A stretch of DNA of 64,000 bases from SIG587 sp045544035 (lineage in GTDB: Bacteria > Bacillota > Clostridia > Oscillospirales > Acutalibacteraceae). Shown piece by piece: positions 25,957-33,914 of the stretch. The first letter of the stretch is position 1; each line of letters starts with the position of its first letter. A program made the translations under genes and the position numbers. The notes beneath the pieces are model-generated. The model was not told the origin of the DNA. It ran no database searches and saw only the letters and a program-made list of their open reading frames with translations. The stretch covers positions 146,761 to 210,760 of the forward strand of contig JAZPYE010000013.1 in the NCBI GenBank assembly GCA_045544035.1, in the 5' to 3' direction.

Positions 25957-27087
25957 CTAATCGTGAAGATAAATTGTTCTTGAATTACGCCTTATATAAA
26001 CGCTGACAGCCAGTCCCACGCTTATAAAAAGGCACATAAGCGAGGTGCCTCCTGCACTGAAAAACGGCAGGGTGATACCGATAACGGGAAGCACCGATAC
26101 ACACATTCCGATATTTATGGCGCTTTGTGCCAGCACCATAGCAAAAACGCCTGTGCAAATGATTTTGCCCGCCGAGTTTTGGCACATTTTAGCAACCCGC
26201 ACACAACGAACACAAATGGCGGCAAGCACCGCAATAATTGCAAGACAACCGAGGAAGCCCAGCTCCTCGCCAATGCTGGCAAAAATAAAATCGTTATAAC
26301 CAAAGGGCACATTGCCCGATTGGGTAAGCTCGCCTCTAAATAGTCCTTGACCGAAAAAGCCTCCGTTTGCTAAAGCAATTCTGCCGCGCCACTGCTGATA
26401 GCCAATACCCTGCAAATTCGATTCTAAATCGAAAAGGTACAAAATTCTCGCCTTTTGGTCCTCGTTCATAACAAAGAAAAAGACAAACGGGGCGGCAACA
26501 ACCACACCGATTAAGGCGGCAACAAAATAACGAAGTCTTACCCCTGCGGCAAACATCATTGAAAGGAACATAACACCGAAAACAAGGGCGGTGCCATCAT
26601 CACCCTGAAAGTGAATGAGCAAAACAGGAACGGCGCCGTGGGCGCAAAGAAGCAGTAAATTTTTTGGTTTGTTAACATCTCTGACACTGCTCAAATGTTT
26701 AGCAAAGGTTATAATAAAACAGCTTTTAAGAAGTTCGGCAGGCTGAAAGGTCATGCCACCTGGCAGCAAGAGCCAGGCCTTATCATCGGTGCCCTCGGGG
26801 GCATAGCCGATAAAAAAGGTCAGAACAACGGGGATAACGCCCAGCGCCGCCACAAGATACCACCGGCGAAGCAGGTCCTCATAATCAATAAGCGAAATGC
26901 CCACCGCCACGCAGAAGCCGATTATAAGGGCGATAAGCTGAACGTAAAACTGCCTGTGCGATCCGAGATAATTGGTGGAGGTAAGCACCCCGACACAGCC
27001 GTAGCCGCCTGCAAAAAGGCAAAGCAGCAGCATAATTTTATCGCACTCACGAATGTAGTCGGCAATAGCGCCCCAAATTTTACCCAC
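25957..27087 (-). CDS. rodA: SEDS peptidoglycan polymerase, RodA/FtsW type
   Basis: A 376-residue ten-segment membrane protein of the SEDS family, which polymerises lipid II with a partner class B PBP. Family motifs are QPAELLKSCFI, the catalytic-loop-like GYNDFIFASIGEELG with the conserved Asp, and the C-terminal VIGITLPFFSAGGTSLMC. The short N-terminus favours RodA, although FtsW or SpoVE cannot be excluded and no PBP gene is adjacent. GTG at 27087 is chosen because AAAGGAG lies at the right distance; an upstream ATG has none. It is the first gene of its operon behind a good promoter. Confidence 0.88.
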   Translation of the reverse strand: MGKIWGAIADYIRECDKIMLLLCLFAGGYGCVGVLTSTNYLGSHRQFYVQLIALIIGFCVAVGISLIDYEDLLRRWYLVAALGVIPVVLTFFIGYAPEGTDDKAWLLLPGGMTFQPAELLKSCFIITFAKHLSSVRDVNKPKNLLLLCAHGAVPVLLIHFQGDDGTALVFGVMFLSMMFAAGVRLRYFVAALIGVVVAAPFVFFFVMNEDQKARILYLFDLESNLQGIGYQQWRGRIALANGGFFGQGLFRGELTQSGNVPFGYNDFIFASIGEELGFLGCLAIIAVLAAICVRCVRVAKMCQNSAGKIICTGVFAMVLAQSAINIGMCVSVLPVIGITLPFFSAGGTSLMCLFISVGLAVSVYIRRNSRTIYLHD

Positions 27088-27125
27088 TGAGCCTTCTCCT
27101 TTCCGGACACAAATATTCAATTTAT

Positions 27126-27154
27126 ATTATATGTTAATTTAAAAATAATTTCAA
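27126..27154 (-). promoter_or_regulatory. SigA promoter of the rodA-tsaD operon
   Basis: Minus-strand TTGAAA (27149-27154), 17-bp spacer, TATAAT (27126-27131), about 40 bp before the rodA start and divergent from tsaE. Confidence 0.75.
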
Positions 27155-27181
27155 GTGCCTCTTCCCTTTAAGGAAAATTTG

Positions 27182-27190
27182 TGTTACAAT
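27182..27190 (+). promoter_or_regulatory. Extended -10 element of tsaE operon
   Basis: TGTTACAAT gives an extended -10 (TGn before TACAAT). No convincing -35 box is seen 17 bp upstream. The start codon follows 17 bp later. Confidence 0.4.
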
Positions 27191-27207
27191 ATGTTTTGGT
27201 GATAAAA

Positions 27208-27651
27208 ATGGAACAGTTTATATCACACTCACCCGAACAAACCCGTGCCTTTGCCGAAATGCTGGCACAAACTCTTGAGGGCGGCAGTGTGGTGGCCTTC
27301 ACAGGAAACCTCGGAGCCGGCAAAACCTGTTTTACATCAGGCCTTGCAAAGGGGCTGGGTTTTGGCGGCAGAGTGACCTCCCCCACCTTTGCTCTTATGA
27401 ATGAGTATATTGGTGGCAGACTAAATGTCTATCATTTTGATATGTACCGCATTTCCTCTTGGGAGGACCTTTATTCAAGCGGTTTTTTCGATTTCCGCGA
27501 TATGGGCGGCGTTGTTGTTGCCGAGTGGAGCGAAAACATTGTGGGTGCTCTTGATGATAAAACGATTTTCGTTGATATTGAAAATATTGACGAAACCACC
27601 CGCAAAATTACAGTGACAAGGGGAAAACCTTATGAAAATTCTGGCAATTGA
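27208..27651 (+). CDS. tsaE: tRNA threonylcarbamoyladenosine biosynthesis ATPase TsaE
   Basis: ATPase that turns over the TsaB-TsaD complex in t6A synthesis. The 147 residues show Walker A GNLGAGKTCF, SPTFALMNEY and the VYHFDMYRI segment. The ATG at 27208 has GGTGAT before it; an in-frame start nine codons upstream overlaps the -10 region. It overlaps tsaB by 20 bases, a common arrangement. Confidence 0.95.
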   Translation: MEQFISHSPEQTRAFAEMLAQTLEGGSVVAFTGNLGAGKTCFTSGLAKGLGFGGRVTSPTFALMNEYIGGRLNVYHFDMYRISSWEDLYSSGFFDFRDMGGVVVAEWSENIVGALDDKTIFVDIENIDETTRKITVTRGKPYENSGN

Positions 27652-28336
27652 ATGTTCGGCAACCCCTGCCTCCTGTGCAATTTTTGAGGATGAAAGGCTC
27701 ATTTCCTCATCCTTTGCAAACGTTAAACTAACCCACTCCGAAACCCTTATGCCAATGGTGGAAAGCTCCCTTAAAAATGCCAAGCTTAACATTGATGATA
27801 TTGACTGCCTTGCCGTGTCCTGCGGCCCCGGCTCATTTACGGGAATTCGAATTGGAATAAGCGCAATAAAGGGCCTTGCCATAAGGGATAAAAAGCCCTG
27901 TTGCGCCGTTTCAACCCTCCTTTCAATGGCGTATAGACTCCGCCACTTAAACGGCATTGTTTGTGCCGTTATGGATGCCCGTTGCAACCAGGTTTATAAC
28001 GCTCTTTTTCGCTGTGAAAACGGCGTTATCACCCGCCTTACGCAGGACCGTGCCTTAATGGTGGACGAGCTTTTAGATGAGCTTAAAGCCTTAGAAAATG
28101 ACAGCATTTTTCTTATTGGTGATGGTGCCGATATGTTTTATGAAAAGGCCAAGACCTTGGCAAATGTTAAAAAGGCCGATGAAACACTTAAATACCAACA
28201 CGCCGAGGGTGTTGCCCTTGCCGCGTTTGATATGATAAAAGAAAACAACACCGTTTCCCCTGAGGCGCTTTTGCCCTTTTATTTAAGGCTGCCCCAGGCC
28301 GAAAGGGAATTAAAACAAAAAAGGGGAGAAAACTAA
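27632..28336 (+). CDS. tsaB: tRNA threonylcarbamoyladenosine biosynthesis protein TsaB
   Basis: Partner and scaffold of TsaD, an ASKHA-fold protein without its own catalysis. The 234 residues show ILAIECSATPAS, HSETLMPM, the SCGPGSFTGIRIG signature and VMDARCNQVY. AAGGGGAAAACCTT precedes the ATG within the tsaE end. The order tsaE-tsaB is conserved; rimI and tsaD, often next, are in the opposite operon, and rpiB follows instead after one base. Confidence 0.95.
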   Translation: MKILAIECSATPASCAIFEDERLISSSFANVKLTHSETLMPMVESSLKNAKLNIDDIDCLAVSCGPGSFTGIRIGISAIKGLAIRDKKPCCAVSTLLSMAYRLRHLNGIVCAVMDARCNQVYNALFRCENGVITRLTQDRALMVDELLDELKALENDSIFLIGDGADMFYEKAKTLANVKKADETLKYQHAEGVALAAFDMIKENNTVSPEALLPFYLRLPQAERELKQKRGEN

Positions 28337-28337
28337 A

Positions 28338-28781
28338 GTGAAAATTGCAATCGGCTCTGACCACGGCGGTTTTGAGCACAAAAATGCAATTATTGAGCAT
28401 TTAACAGCCCGCGGTTTTGAAATCAGCGATTTCGGCATTAAGGAGCTAGCCTCGGTTGACTATCCCGACATTGCAAAACCCGTTAGCCTGGCGGTTGCAA
28501 AAAAGGAATGTGACCTTGGAATCCTAGTTTGCGGAACAGGCATTGGAATGAGCCTTGTCGCCAACAAGGTTCGTGGCATTCGCGCCGCAGCTTGTTCCGA
28601 CCATTTCAGCGCTAAATACACCCGCCTTCACAACGACTCAAACATTTTGTGCCTTGGCGGCAGGGTTATTGGCATTGGAACAGCACTAGAGCTTGTTGAC
28701 CTTTTTGTAGACACCGCTTTTGAGGGTGGAAGACACCAAAGGCGCGTTGATAAAATTACAGAAATTGAAAATATGCAGTAG
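28338..28781 (+). CDS. rpiB: Ribose 5-phosphate isomerase B
   Basis: Interconverts ribose 5-phosphate and ribulose 5-phosphate. The 147 residues show IAIGSDHGGFEHK, the DYPDIA motif, the catalytic-Cys segment CGTGIGMSLVANK and RAAACSDHFSA. GTG start at 28338 after a GGGGAG. The TAG stop codon (28779-28781) is the first three bases of the repeat element at 28779-28978; without the element the codon would probably have read TAA. It precedes upp, echoing the rpiB/upp neighbourhood of other Firmicutes. Confidence 0.95.
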   Translation: MKIAIGSDHGGFEHKNAIIEHLTARGFEISDFGIKELASVDYPDIAKPVSLAVAKKECDLGILVCGTGIGMSLVANKVRGIRAAACSDHFSAKYTRLHNDSNILCLGGRVIGIGTALELVDLFVDTAFEGGRHQRRVDKITEIENMQ

Positions 28782-28978
28782 TGTGACAGGACTCAATCCT
28801 GCCGCGCCTGCAAACAAAAATTTTTAGTTTAACAGGTTGAAAAGTTTCTGCCGCCGAATTTTTTATTCGGCGAAGCAAGAAATTTGAAGCAAGGCTGGCG
28901 CCTTGCAAAAATAAGTGCAAAGCCGCAATATAAAAGGCGGCGAGCGAAACCGTGACAGGTTCGAGTCCTGTCACACTA
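28779..28978 (-). repeat. TA-flanked inverted-repeat element, copy A (internally deleted)
   Basis: A 200-bp non-coding element between rpiB and upp. Ends are TAGTGTGACAGGACTC and its exact complement GAGTCCTGTCACACTA. It is nearly identical to the reverse complement of copy B (60161-60437) except for a missing internal block of about 77 bp. In copy B that block is bordered by two copies of ACAAAAATTTT, so slippage between direct repeats explains the deletion. It contains hairpins GCCGAATTTTTTATTCGGC and GCAAGGCTGGCGCCTTGC. Strand is given in the orientation shared with the other copies. Confidence 0.85.
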
Positions 28979-28995
28979 AAGAGAGGATTTTTAAA

Positions 28996-29628
28996 ATGAA
29001 CGACAATGTAGTAGTAATGGACCATCCCCTTATTCAGCACAAGCTTACAATTTTAAGAGACAAGCGCACAGGCTCAAAGCAGTTCAGAGAACTGGTTAGC
29101 GAAATCGCAATGCTTATGTGCTATGAATCTACCCGCGATTTACCCCTTATGGATGTTAAGGTTGAAACCCCTCTTATGACCACCACAGCAAAGGCTTTAA
29201 AGGGCAGAAAAATGGCTATTGTTCCCATTCTCAGAGCAGGTCTCGGTATGGTTGACGGCATTTTAAACCTTATTCCTGCCGCAAGGGTTGGCCACATCGG
29301 TATGTATCGTGACCCCGAAACCCACCAGCCCATTGATTATTACTGCAAGCTGCCCAGTGACCTGCCCGAGCGAGATGTTTTTGTTCTCGACCCCATGCTG
29401 GCTACAGGCGGCTCTGCCATTGATGCGGTTGCAAGCATAAAGAAGCACAACCCCAAGCGCATTAAATTCCTTTGCGTTATTGCCGCTCCTGAAGGTCTTA
29501 AGGCTTTCACCGAGGCTCACCCCGATGTTCCTGTTTACTGTGCAGGGCTTGATGAAAAGCTTAATGACCACGCTTATATTCTTCCCGGTCTCGGCGATGC
29601 AGGTGACAGAATCTTCGGAACTAAATAG
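28996..29628 (+). CDS. upp: Uracil phosphoribosyltransferase
   Basis: Salvages uracil to UMP with PRPP. The 210 residues show DHPLIQHKLTILRD, the RAGLGMVDG segment, the PRPP-binding loop DPMLATGGSAIDA and the uracil-binding C-terminal GDAGDRIFGTK. ATG at 28996 behind AGAGAGG. A longer in-frame reading starts inside the repeat element and is rejected. The gene follows element copy A after 17 bases, so its leader may contain the element hairpins if transcribed from the tsaE operon. Confidence 0.96.
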   Translation: MNDNVVVMDHPLIQHKLTILRDKRTGSKQFRELVSEIAMLMCYESTRDLPLMDVKVETPLMTTTAKALKGRKMAIVPILRAGLGMVDGILNLIPAARVGHIGMYRDPETHQPIDYYCKLPSDLPERDVFVLDPMLATGGSAIDAVASIKKHNPKRIKFLCVIAAPEGLKAFTEAHPDVPVYCAGLDEKLNDHAYILPGLGDAGDRIFGTK

Positions 29629-29640
29629 TTTTTAAAGAAT

Positions 29641-29683
29641 AAAACCTCCTTTAATGCCTAAAAATAAGGTTAAAGGAGGTTTT
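29641..29683 (+). terminator. upp terminator-like hairpin that contains the next Shine-Dalgarno
   Basis: Perfect 14-bp inverted repeat AAAACCTCCTTTAA (29641-29654) and TTAAAGGAGGTTTT (29670-29683). The right arm holds the AAAGGAGG ribosome-binding site of the gene starting at 29687. It may end upp transcription and mask translation of read-through RNA. Confidence 0.7.
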
Positions 29684-29686
29684 AAA

Positions 29687-29875
29687 ATGCAAAAACAAGG
29701 CTCAGCAATGTCCTTTGTTAAGGGAATGGGCGCAGGTATGGCGGCAGGTATGGTCGCCTATGCCGCCGCTAAAATGATGATGGGCACAAACAACCACAAC
29801 CTTTCAAAGGGCTCCTCAAAAATTGTTCACGCCGTTGGCGATTTGGTGGATGGCGTTCAGACAATGTTTAGGTAG
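29687..29875 (+). CDS. Small glycine-rich membrane protein, unknown function
   Basis: A 62-residue protein starting MQKQGSAMSFVKGMGAG. One Gly/Ala/Met-rich hydrophobic stretch (about 10-33) looks like a membrane segment with small-residue packing; the C-terminus is polar with an amphipathic helix (IVHAVGDLVDGVQTMF). The perfect AAAGGAGG site supports translation, but it lies in a hairpin arm. The family is not recognised; similar tiny GMGAGMAAG proteins occur in Clostridia. A longer in-frame start at 29654 lacks a ribosome-binding site. Confidence 0.65.
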   Translation: MQKQGSAMSFVKGMGAGMAAGMVAYAAAKMMMGTNNHNLSKGSSKIVHAVGDLVDGVQTMFR

Positions 29876-29878
29876 ATG

Positions 29879-29908
29879 TTTTAAGCGGCTTTAAAAGGCC
29901 GCTTAAAA
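29879..29908 (+). terminator. Hairpin after the small membrane protein gene
   Basis: 11-bp inverted repeat TTTTAAGCGGC/GCCGCTTAAAA three bases after the stop codon. The downstream T-run is short, so it may be a weak terminator or an mRNA 3' stabiliser. Confidence 0.55.
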
Positions 29909-29986
29909 TTTACAATTTCGCAATACATATTTTGGAAAAACAGTATATAATTAGTAAAAATACAGTTTAGAAAAGAGTTAAACGCT

Positions 29987-32644
29987 ATGTTAACACTTAA
30001 AAACATTATCAAAACCTATAAAACAGGCGATGAAAAGGTAGATGCCCTTAAAGGGGTTAATATCTCCTTTAGAAAGAATGAGTTTGTCGCCATTCTAGGT
30101 CATTCGGGCTGTGGCAAAACAACCCTTCTTAACATTATCGGCGGTCTTGATAAGTACACTTCAGGCGACCTTATCATTGACTCAAAGTCCACCAAAAATT
30201 TTAGTGACCACGACTGGGACACCTACCGCAACCACAGAGTTGGCTTTGTTTTCCAAAGCTATAACCTTATTGAACACCAAAGTGTTCTTGCCAATGTTGA
30301 ACTTGCTTTAACCCTTTCGGGCGTTTCGAGAAAGGAACGCAGGGAAAGAGCGAAAAATGCCCTTGTTAAGGTTGGCCTCGGTGACCAACTAAACAAAAAG
30401 CCTAACCAAATGTCGGGAGGCCAAATGCAGCGCGTTGCCATTGCCCGCGCCCTTGTTAACAACCCTGAAATTTTGCTTGCCGATGAGCCAACAGGCGCCC
30501 TTGATTCCGCCACAAGCGTTCAGATTATGGAGCTTATAAAGGAAATTGCCAAGGACCGCCTTGTTATTATGGTTACCCATAACCCCGAGCTTGCCGAAAG
30601 CTATGCCACAAGAACGGTTCATTTGCTTGATGGCAACATTGTTTCCGACTCCGACCCCTTTAGCGAGGAACAGGAAATAAAGAATGATGAAAAGAAAAAG
30701 AAGAAAGAAAAAAAGGATAAAAAGGTTTCAATGTCCTTTTTCACCGCCCTGTCTCTCAGCTTTAACAACCTGCTCACCAAAAAGGCAAGAACCTTTTTAA
30801 CCGCCTTTGCAGGCTCTATCGGTATAATCGGCATCGCTCTTATTCTTGCTATTTCCAACGGCATTGATGCCTACATTTCCTCGGTTGAGGAGGACACCCT
30901 ATCAAGCTATCCCATTGAAATTTTGGAATCCACCGTAAGCATGGGGGATATGCTCTCTAGTATGTCAAGCGAGAACACAGGCAAAAATCCCCACGATATG
31001 GATAAAATTTATTCCAACAACATCATGGGCGAGCTTTTAAATGTTATGACAAGCTCACTTAGTCAAAACAACCTTACCGCCTTCAAGGAATTTTTAGATG
31101 GCGGAAAATCTGGCATTGAGGAGCTAACCAGTGGAGTTCAGTATAAATATTCCACCACCCTTAATGTTTATAAAGCCGACACCAAGGACTCGGTAACCCA
31201 GGTTAACCCCAATAAAATTATGGAAACCTTAGGCTTTGCCCAAATGGCAAACCCTGGAATGGCCATCGGAATGACAAATTCCCAAATGAGCTCAACCGAT
31301 GTTTGGCAGGAGTTGCTTGACAACGAAGAACTGCTCAAAAAGCAGTATGACATTATAAAGGGCAGAATGCCCGAGGCTTATAACGAGGTCGTTATCATTG
31401 CCGATAAAAATAATGAGATTAACGATTTCACTATCTATTCTTTAGGTTTAAAGGATGCCTCGGTTTTACCTCAGCTTATGGAGGATATTAAAAACGGTAA
31501 AGAGATTGACACCGAGCAAACAAGTTACACCTACGATGAGCTTTTAGGTCTTGAATTTAAACTGCTTTTAAACACCGATTACTATGAAAAGCAGGGTGAT
31601 ATTTGGGTTGATAAATCTAAAGATAACGACTATTTAAGAGAAAAACTGAAAGACAGCGAAGCCATTAAGGTGGTAGGTATTTTGCGCCCCAGCGATGAGG
31701 CCGTTTCCTCCAATATGAGCGAGGGCATCGGTTACACCGCCGAACTTATGGAACACCTTGTAAATGAAGTTAACAAAAGCGAAATTGTAAAGGCTCAAAA
31801 GGATAACGAGGAAATTGATATTTTTACAGGCAACCGCTTCGAAACCGAGGAGGACAAAAAGCTTAACGAACAGCCTATTACAATGGACACAATAAACGCC
31901 TACCTTGAAACCCTACCCGAAAAGGAAAGACAAGAGTATCAGGGCGCCATAACACAAATGCAAATGATGGGAATGGCGGAGGAACAAATTATCGAAATGT
32001 TTAAAAAGGCAAAGGAGCAAAATTCCACCGATGCCACCTATGAAGGCAACCTTTCCCTTTTAGGCGTTGCCGATTTGAGCAAGCCCTCCTCAATTCTTAT
32101 CTACGCCAAGGACTTTGCCTCAAAGGAGGCAATTAACACACTTATTTCCGACTATAACGAAAGCGTTGTTGAGGAGGATGAAATTGAGTACACCGACTAC
32201 ATCGGGCTGCTTATGTCCTCGGTTACTACAATTATCAACGCCATAAGCTATGTTCTTATCGCCTTCGTTTCAATTTCCCTGGTTGTTTCCTCGATTATGA
32301 TTGGAATTATAACCTACATTTCAGTTTTAGAAAGAACAAAGGAAATCGGCATTTTGCGTGCAATCGGCGCCTCGAAAAAGGATATATCCCGCGTGTTCAA
32401 CGCCGAAACATTTATAATCGGCCTTACGGCAGGCGCCCTGGGCATTGGGCTGACAGTTCTTATCAGCCTCCCCATAAACGCCATTATCCTTTCCCTGACC
32501 TCCATTGCAAACGTGGCCGCCCTCCCACCTGTCGCAGGCATAGCGCTGGTTGTAATCAGTATGGTCTTAACAATGATTTCGGGCTTTATTCCCGCAAAAA
32601 TCGCGGCCAAAAAGGACCCCGTTGTGGCGCTAAGAAGCGAATAA
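29987..32644 (+). CDS. MacB-like ABC exporter, ATPase fused to FtsX-type permease
   Basis: An 885-residue fusion. The ATPase (1 to about 225) has Walker A GHSGCGKT, signature MSGGQMQR, Walker B ILLADEPTG and the LolD/MacB-like SYNLIEHQS segment. A Lys-rich linker (about 228-248) leads to an FtsX/MacB permease with one membrane segment near 270, a long extracytoplasmic domain (about 290-740) and three segments at the end (about 745-875). Such proteins move peptides, lipids or drugs outward or signal to envelope partners. No regulator or lipoprotein partner is adjacent, so the substrate is unknown. It has no strong Shine-Dalgarno, and a TATAAT at 29946-29951 may be its -10 box. Confidence 0.88.
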   Translation: MLTLKNIIKTYKTGDEKVDALKGVNISFRKNEFVAILGHSGCGKTTLLNIIGGLDKYTSGDLIIDSKSTKNFSDHDWDTYRNHRVGFVFQSYNLIEHQSVLANVELALTLSGVSRKERRERAKNALVKVGLGDQLNKKPNQMSGGQMQRVAIARALVNNPEILLADEPTGALDSATSVQIMELIKEIAKDRLVIMVTHNPELAESYATRTVHLLDGNIVSDSDPFSEEQEIKNDEKKKKKEKKDKKVSMSFFTALSLSFNNLLTKKARTFLTAFAGSIGIIGIALILAISNGIDAYISSVEEDTLSSYPIEILESTVSMGDMLSSMSSENTGKNPHDMDKIYSNNIMGELLNVMTSSLSQNNLTAFKEFLDGGKSGIEELTSGVQYKYSTTLNVYKADTKDSVTQVNPNKIMETLGFAQMANPGMAIGMTNSQMSSTDVWQELLDNEELLKKQYDIIKGRMPEAYNEVVIIADKNNEINDFTIYSLGLKDASVLPQLMEDIKNGKEIDTEQTSYTYDELLGLEFKLLLNTDYYEKQGDIWVDKSKDNDYLREKLKDSEAIKVVGILRPSDEAVSSNMSEGIGYTAELMEHLVNEVNKSEIVKAQKDNEEIDIFTGNRFETEEDKKLNEQPITMDTINAYLETLPEKERQEYQGAITQMQMMGMAEEQIIEMFKKAKEQNSTDATYEGNLSLLGVADLSKPSSILIYAKDFASKEAINTLISDYNESVVEEDEIEYTDYIGLLMSSVTTIINAISYVLIAFVSISLVVSSIMIGIITYISVLERTKEIGILRAIGASKKDISRVFNAETFIIGLTAGALGIGLTVLISLPINAIILSLTSIANVAALPPVAGIALVVISMVLTMISGFIPAKIAAKKDPVVALRSE

Positions 32645-32673
32645 TTGACTTTTTTGGTAAATTTTTGTATTAT
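32645..32673 (+). promoter_or_regulatory. SigA promoter of the AbrB-type regulator
   Basis: TTGACT (32645-32650), 17-bp spacer, TATTAT (32668-32673), directly after the ABC transporter stop. The predicted start lies inside the left arm of the adjacent hairpin. Confidence 0.75.
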
Positions 32674-32706
32674 AAATGCGGCAAGAGTCCTTGCCGCATT
32701 TGTTTT
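32674..32706 (+). terminator. Terminator after the ABC transporter, overlapping the next promoter
   Basis: Perfect 12-bp hairpin AAATGCGGCAAG/CTTGCCGCATTT with a 4-nt loop, followed by GTTTTT. RNA started at the 32645-32673 promoter would lack half of the left arm and so escape it. Confidence 0.85.
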
Positions 32707-32719
32707 TGAGGTGATTAAA

Positions 32720-32989
32720 ATGAAAGAAACAGGCATTGTTCGCCCCGTTGATAAGCTTGGCAGAATTGTTATTCCGAAGGAACTTAGAAAGCTTTTAAAT
32801 GTGGAAAACGAAAAGGATAGCTTTGAAATTTTTGCCCGTGGCGACACCCTTGTTTTAAAAAAGCATAACCCGGGTTGCATTTTTTGTGGAAGCACTGAAA
32901 ATTGCTTCGAACACGAAGGCCACACCCTTTGCAAGAACTGCGCTAAGAACATTGTAACCGCCGCCCTTGTTTCAAATGATGATAATTAA
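32720..32989 (+). CDS. AbrB/SpoVT-type transcription regulator with zinc ribbon
   Basis: An 89-residue DNA-binding protein. Residues 1-50 form the swapped-hairpin AbrB domain (MKETGIVRPVDKLGRIVIPKELRKLL), typical of transition-state regulators. The C-terminal part has two Cys pairs (CIFCG and LCKNC), forming a probable zinc ribbon instead of the AbrB multimerisation tail. The ATG at 32720 has GAGGTGA upstream. It is monocistronic between two terminators. Targets are unknown; AbrB relatives control growth-phase transitions. Confidence 0.9.
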   Translation: MKETGIVRPVDKLGRIVIPKELRKLLNVENEKDSFEIFARGDTLVLKKHNPGCIFCGSTENCFEHEGHTLCKNCAKNIVTAALVSNDDN

Positions 32990-33022
32990 AAAAGACCGAT
33001 GCGATGCATCGTTCTTTTTTTG
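32988..33022. terminator. Bidirectional terminator
   Basis: Hairpin AAAGACCGATGC/GCATCGTTCTTT with GAT loop and T-runs in both directions, between two convergent genes. Confidence 0.8.
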
Positions 33023-33024
33023 TT

Positions 33025-33774
33025 CTAACCAATAAGTGCTTCCCTTAAAGCCTTGTTCTTTTTAAGCTCGGGCAGGAAATTGCGAATAAGGGGCACAAGG
33101 TAGGAATCCTTGCCCTGAATTTCGCTGATTTTTTGGAGCAAGCCTTCGTTTTGCTCGCAGGCAACGGTGATAATCGCAATTATAAGGGTGCCTGTTTCCT
33201 TGTCACCATCAATGTAACAACCGTTAAGCAAATCGATAATTTTCTTAACCTGCTTATCGGTGCCACCAATAAGCACCGAGGCAATTTTCGGTGTTAATGT
33301 TTCGCGGAAAAATTCAAGATAAAGATACATTCCGTTTTCGGCAACACTCTCTTTATAGGTTTCTTTGAACTCAGGATAAACCGCCAAAAGCTTTGCGGTA
33401 AAGCCCTCAACCGTCATTTGTGCGTTTTTCTTGGCTGTGGGCAGGTCAATTTCATTTGCATTGCTGCTCACCCTTGACCTTTTAATGCCAAGCTCCTTTT
33501 TAAGAGAATCGGCAAAGTCGATGCCAACGCTTGCAGCATCGCGCTTTGTCTGAGAATCATCAAAAAGATAAGCCGAAAGCTCTCTGTCCTCGCCAATATT
33601 TCCATCGGTTATATCGGCAGCCAACAGGCGGTAAACCTGCCTTGCCTCATCATAAACAATTTTTATCTGCTTATCATCGTTTGCAAAAACGCCTTCCTCG
33701 GTTTGTTTAAAGGCCTTTTCATCCAAAATGCCCTGCATTTCGGCAACGACAAACTCTAAATAACGGTTATCCAA
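33025..33774 (-). CDS. Conserved protein of unknown function
   Basis: A 249-residue soluble acidic protein of no family I can name. The first 90 residues read as mixed alpha/beta (NRYLEFVVAEMQGIL and KIVYDEARQVYRLLAAD); the remainder is helical. No catalytic motif, membrane segment or cysteine pattern is seen. TTG at 33774 is preferred because AGGAG lies eight bases upstream; the GTG three codons earlier leaves no room for a Shine-Dalgarno. Similar unannotated proteins are common in gut Clostridia. It is a single-gene unit convergent with the AbrB gene. Confidence 0.7.
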   Translation of the reverse strand: MDNRYLEFVVAEMQGILDEKAFKQTEEGVFANDDKQIKIVYDEARQVYRLLAADITDGNIGEDRELSAYLFDDSQTKRDAASVGIDFADSLKKELGIKRSRVSSNANEIDLPTAKKNAQMTVEGFTAKLLAVYPEFKETYKESVAENGMYLYLEFFRETLTPKIASVLIGGTDKQVKKIIDLLNGCYIDGDKETGTLIIAIITVACEQNEGLLQKISEIQGKDSYLVPLIRNFLPELKKNKALREALIG

Positions 33775-33860
33775 CCAAATCACTCCTAAATGATATTAAA
33801 ATTATTTTATCATATTATTTCCAATTTGTCACTATAATTTTTAATTTATAAATACTTTAA

Positions 33861-33889
33861 TTGACTTAAAAGGTTCGTTATGTTAAAAT
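33861..33889 (+). promoter_or_regulatory. SigA promoter of asnA-azlCD
   Basis: TTGACT (33861-33866), 17-bp spacer, TAAAAT (33884-33889), 25 bp before the asnA start. Confidence 0.8.
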
Positions 33890-33914
33890 GTGTTTTTAGT
33901 AAGAGGTGTTTAAA

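Noticed and set aside
28951..28978. Sequence resembling a tRNA T-arm and acceptor end (ACAGGTTCGAGTCCTGT plus CACACTA)
   Set aside because: No matching acceptor 5' strand, D-arm or anticodon arm is present. The same segment recurs as a terminal inverted repeat at both ends of the elements, so it is an element end, not a tRNA.
28756..29040. 94-codon minus-strand frame across element copy A and the ends of rpiB and upp
   Set aside because: It spans a mobile repeat and two genes on the other strand with no start signal.
33784..33914. T-box leader for asnA
   Set aside because: The promoter is only about 25 bp from the start codon, leaving no room for a T-box, and no specifier or AGGGUGG-like block is seen.
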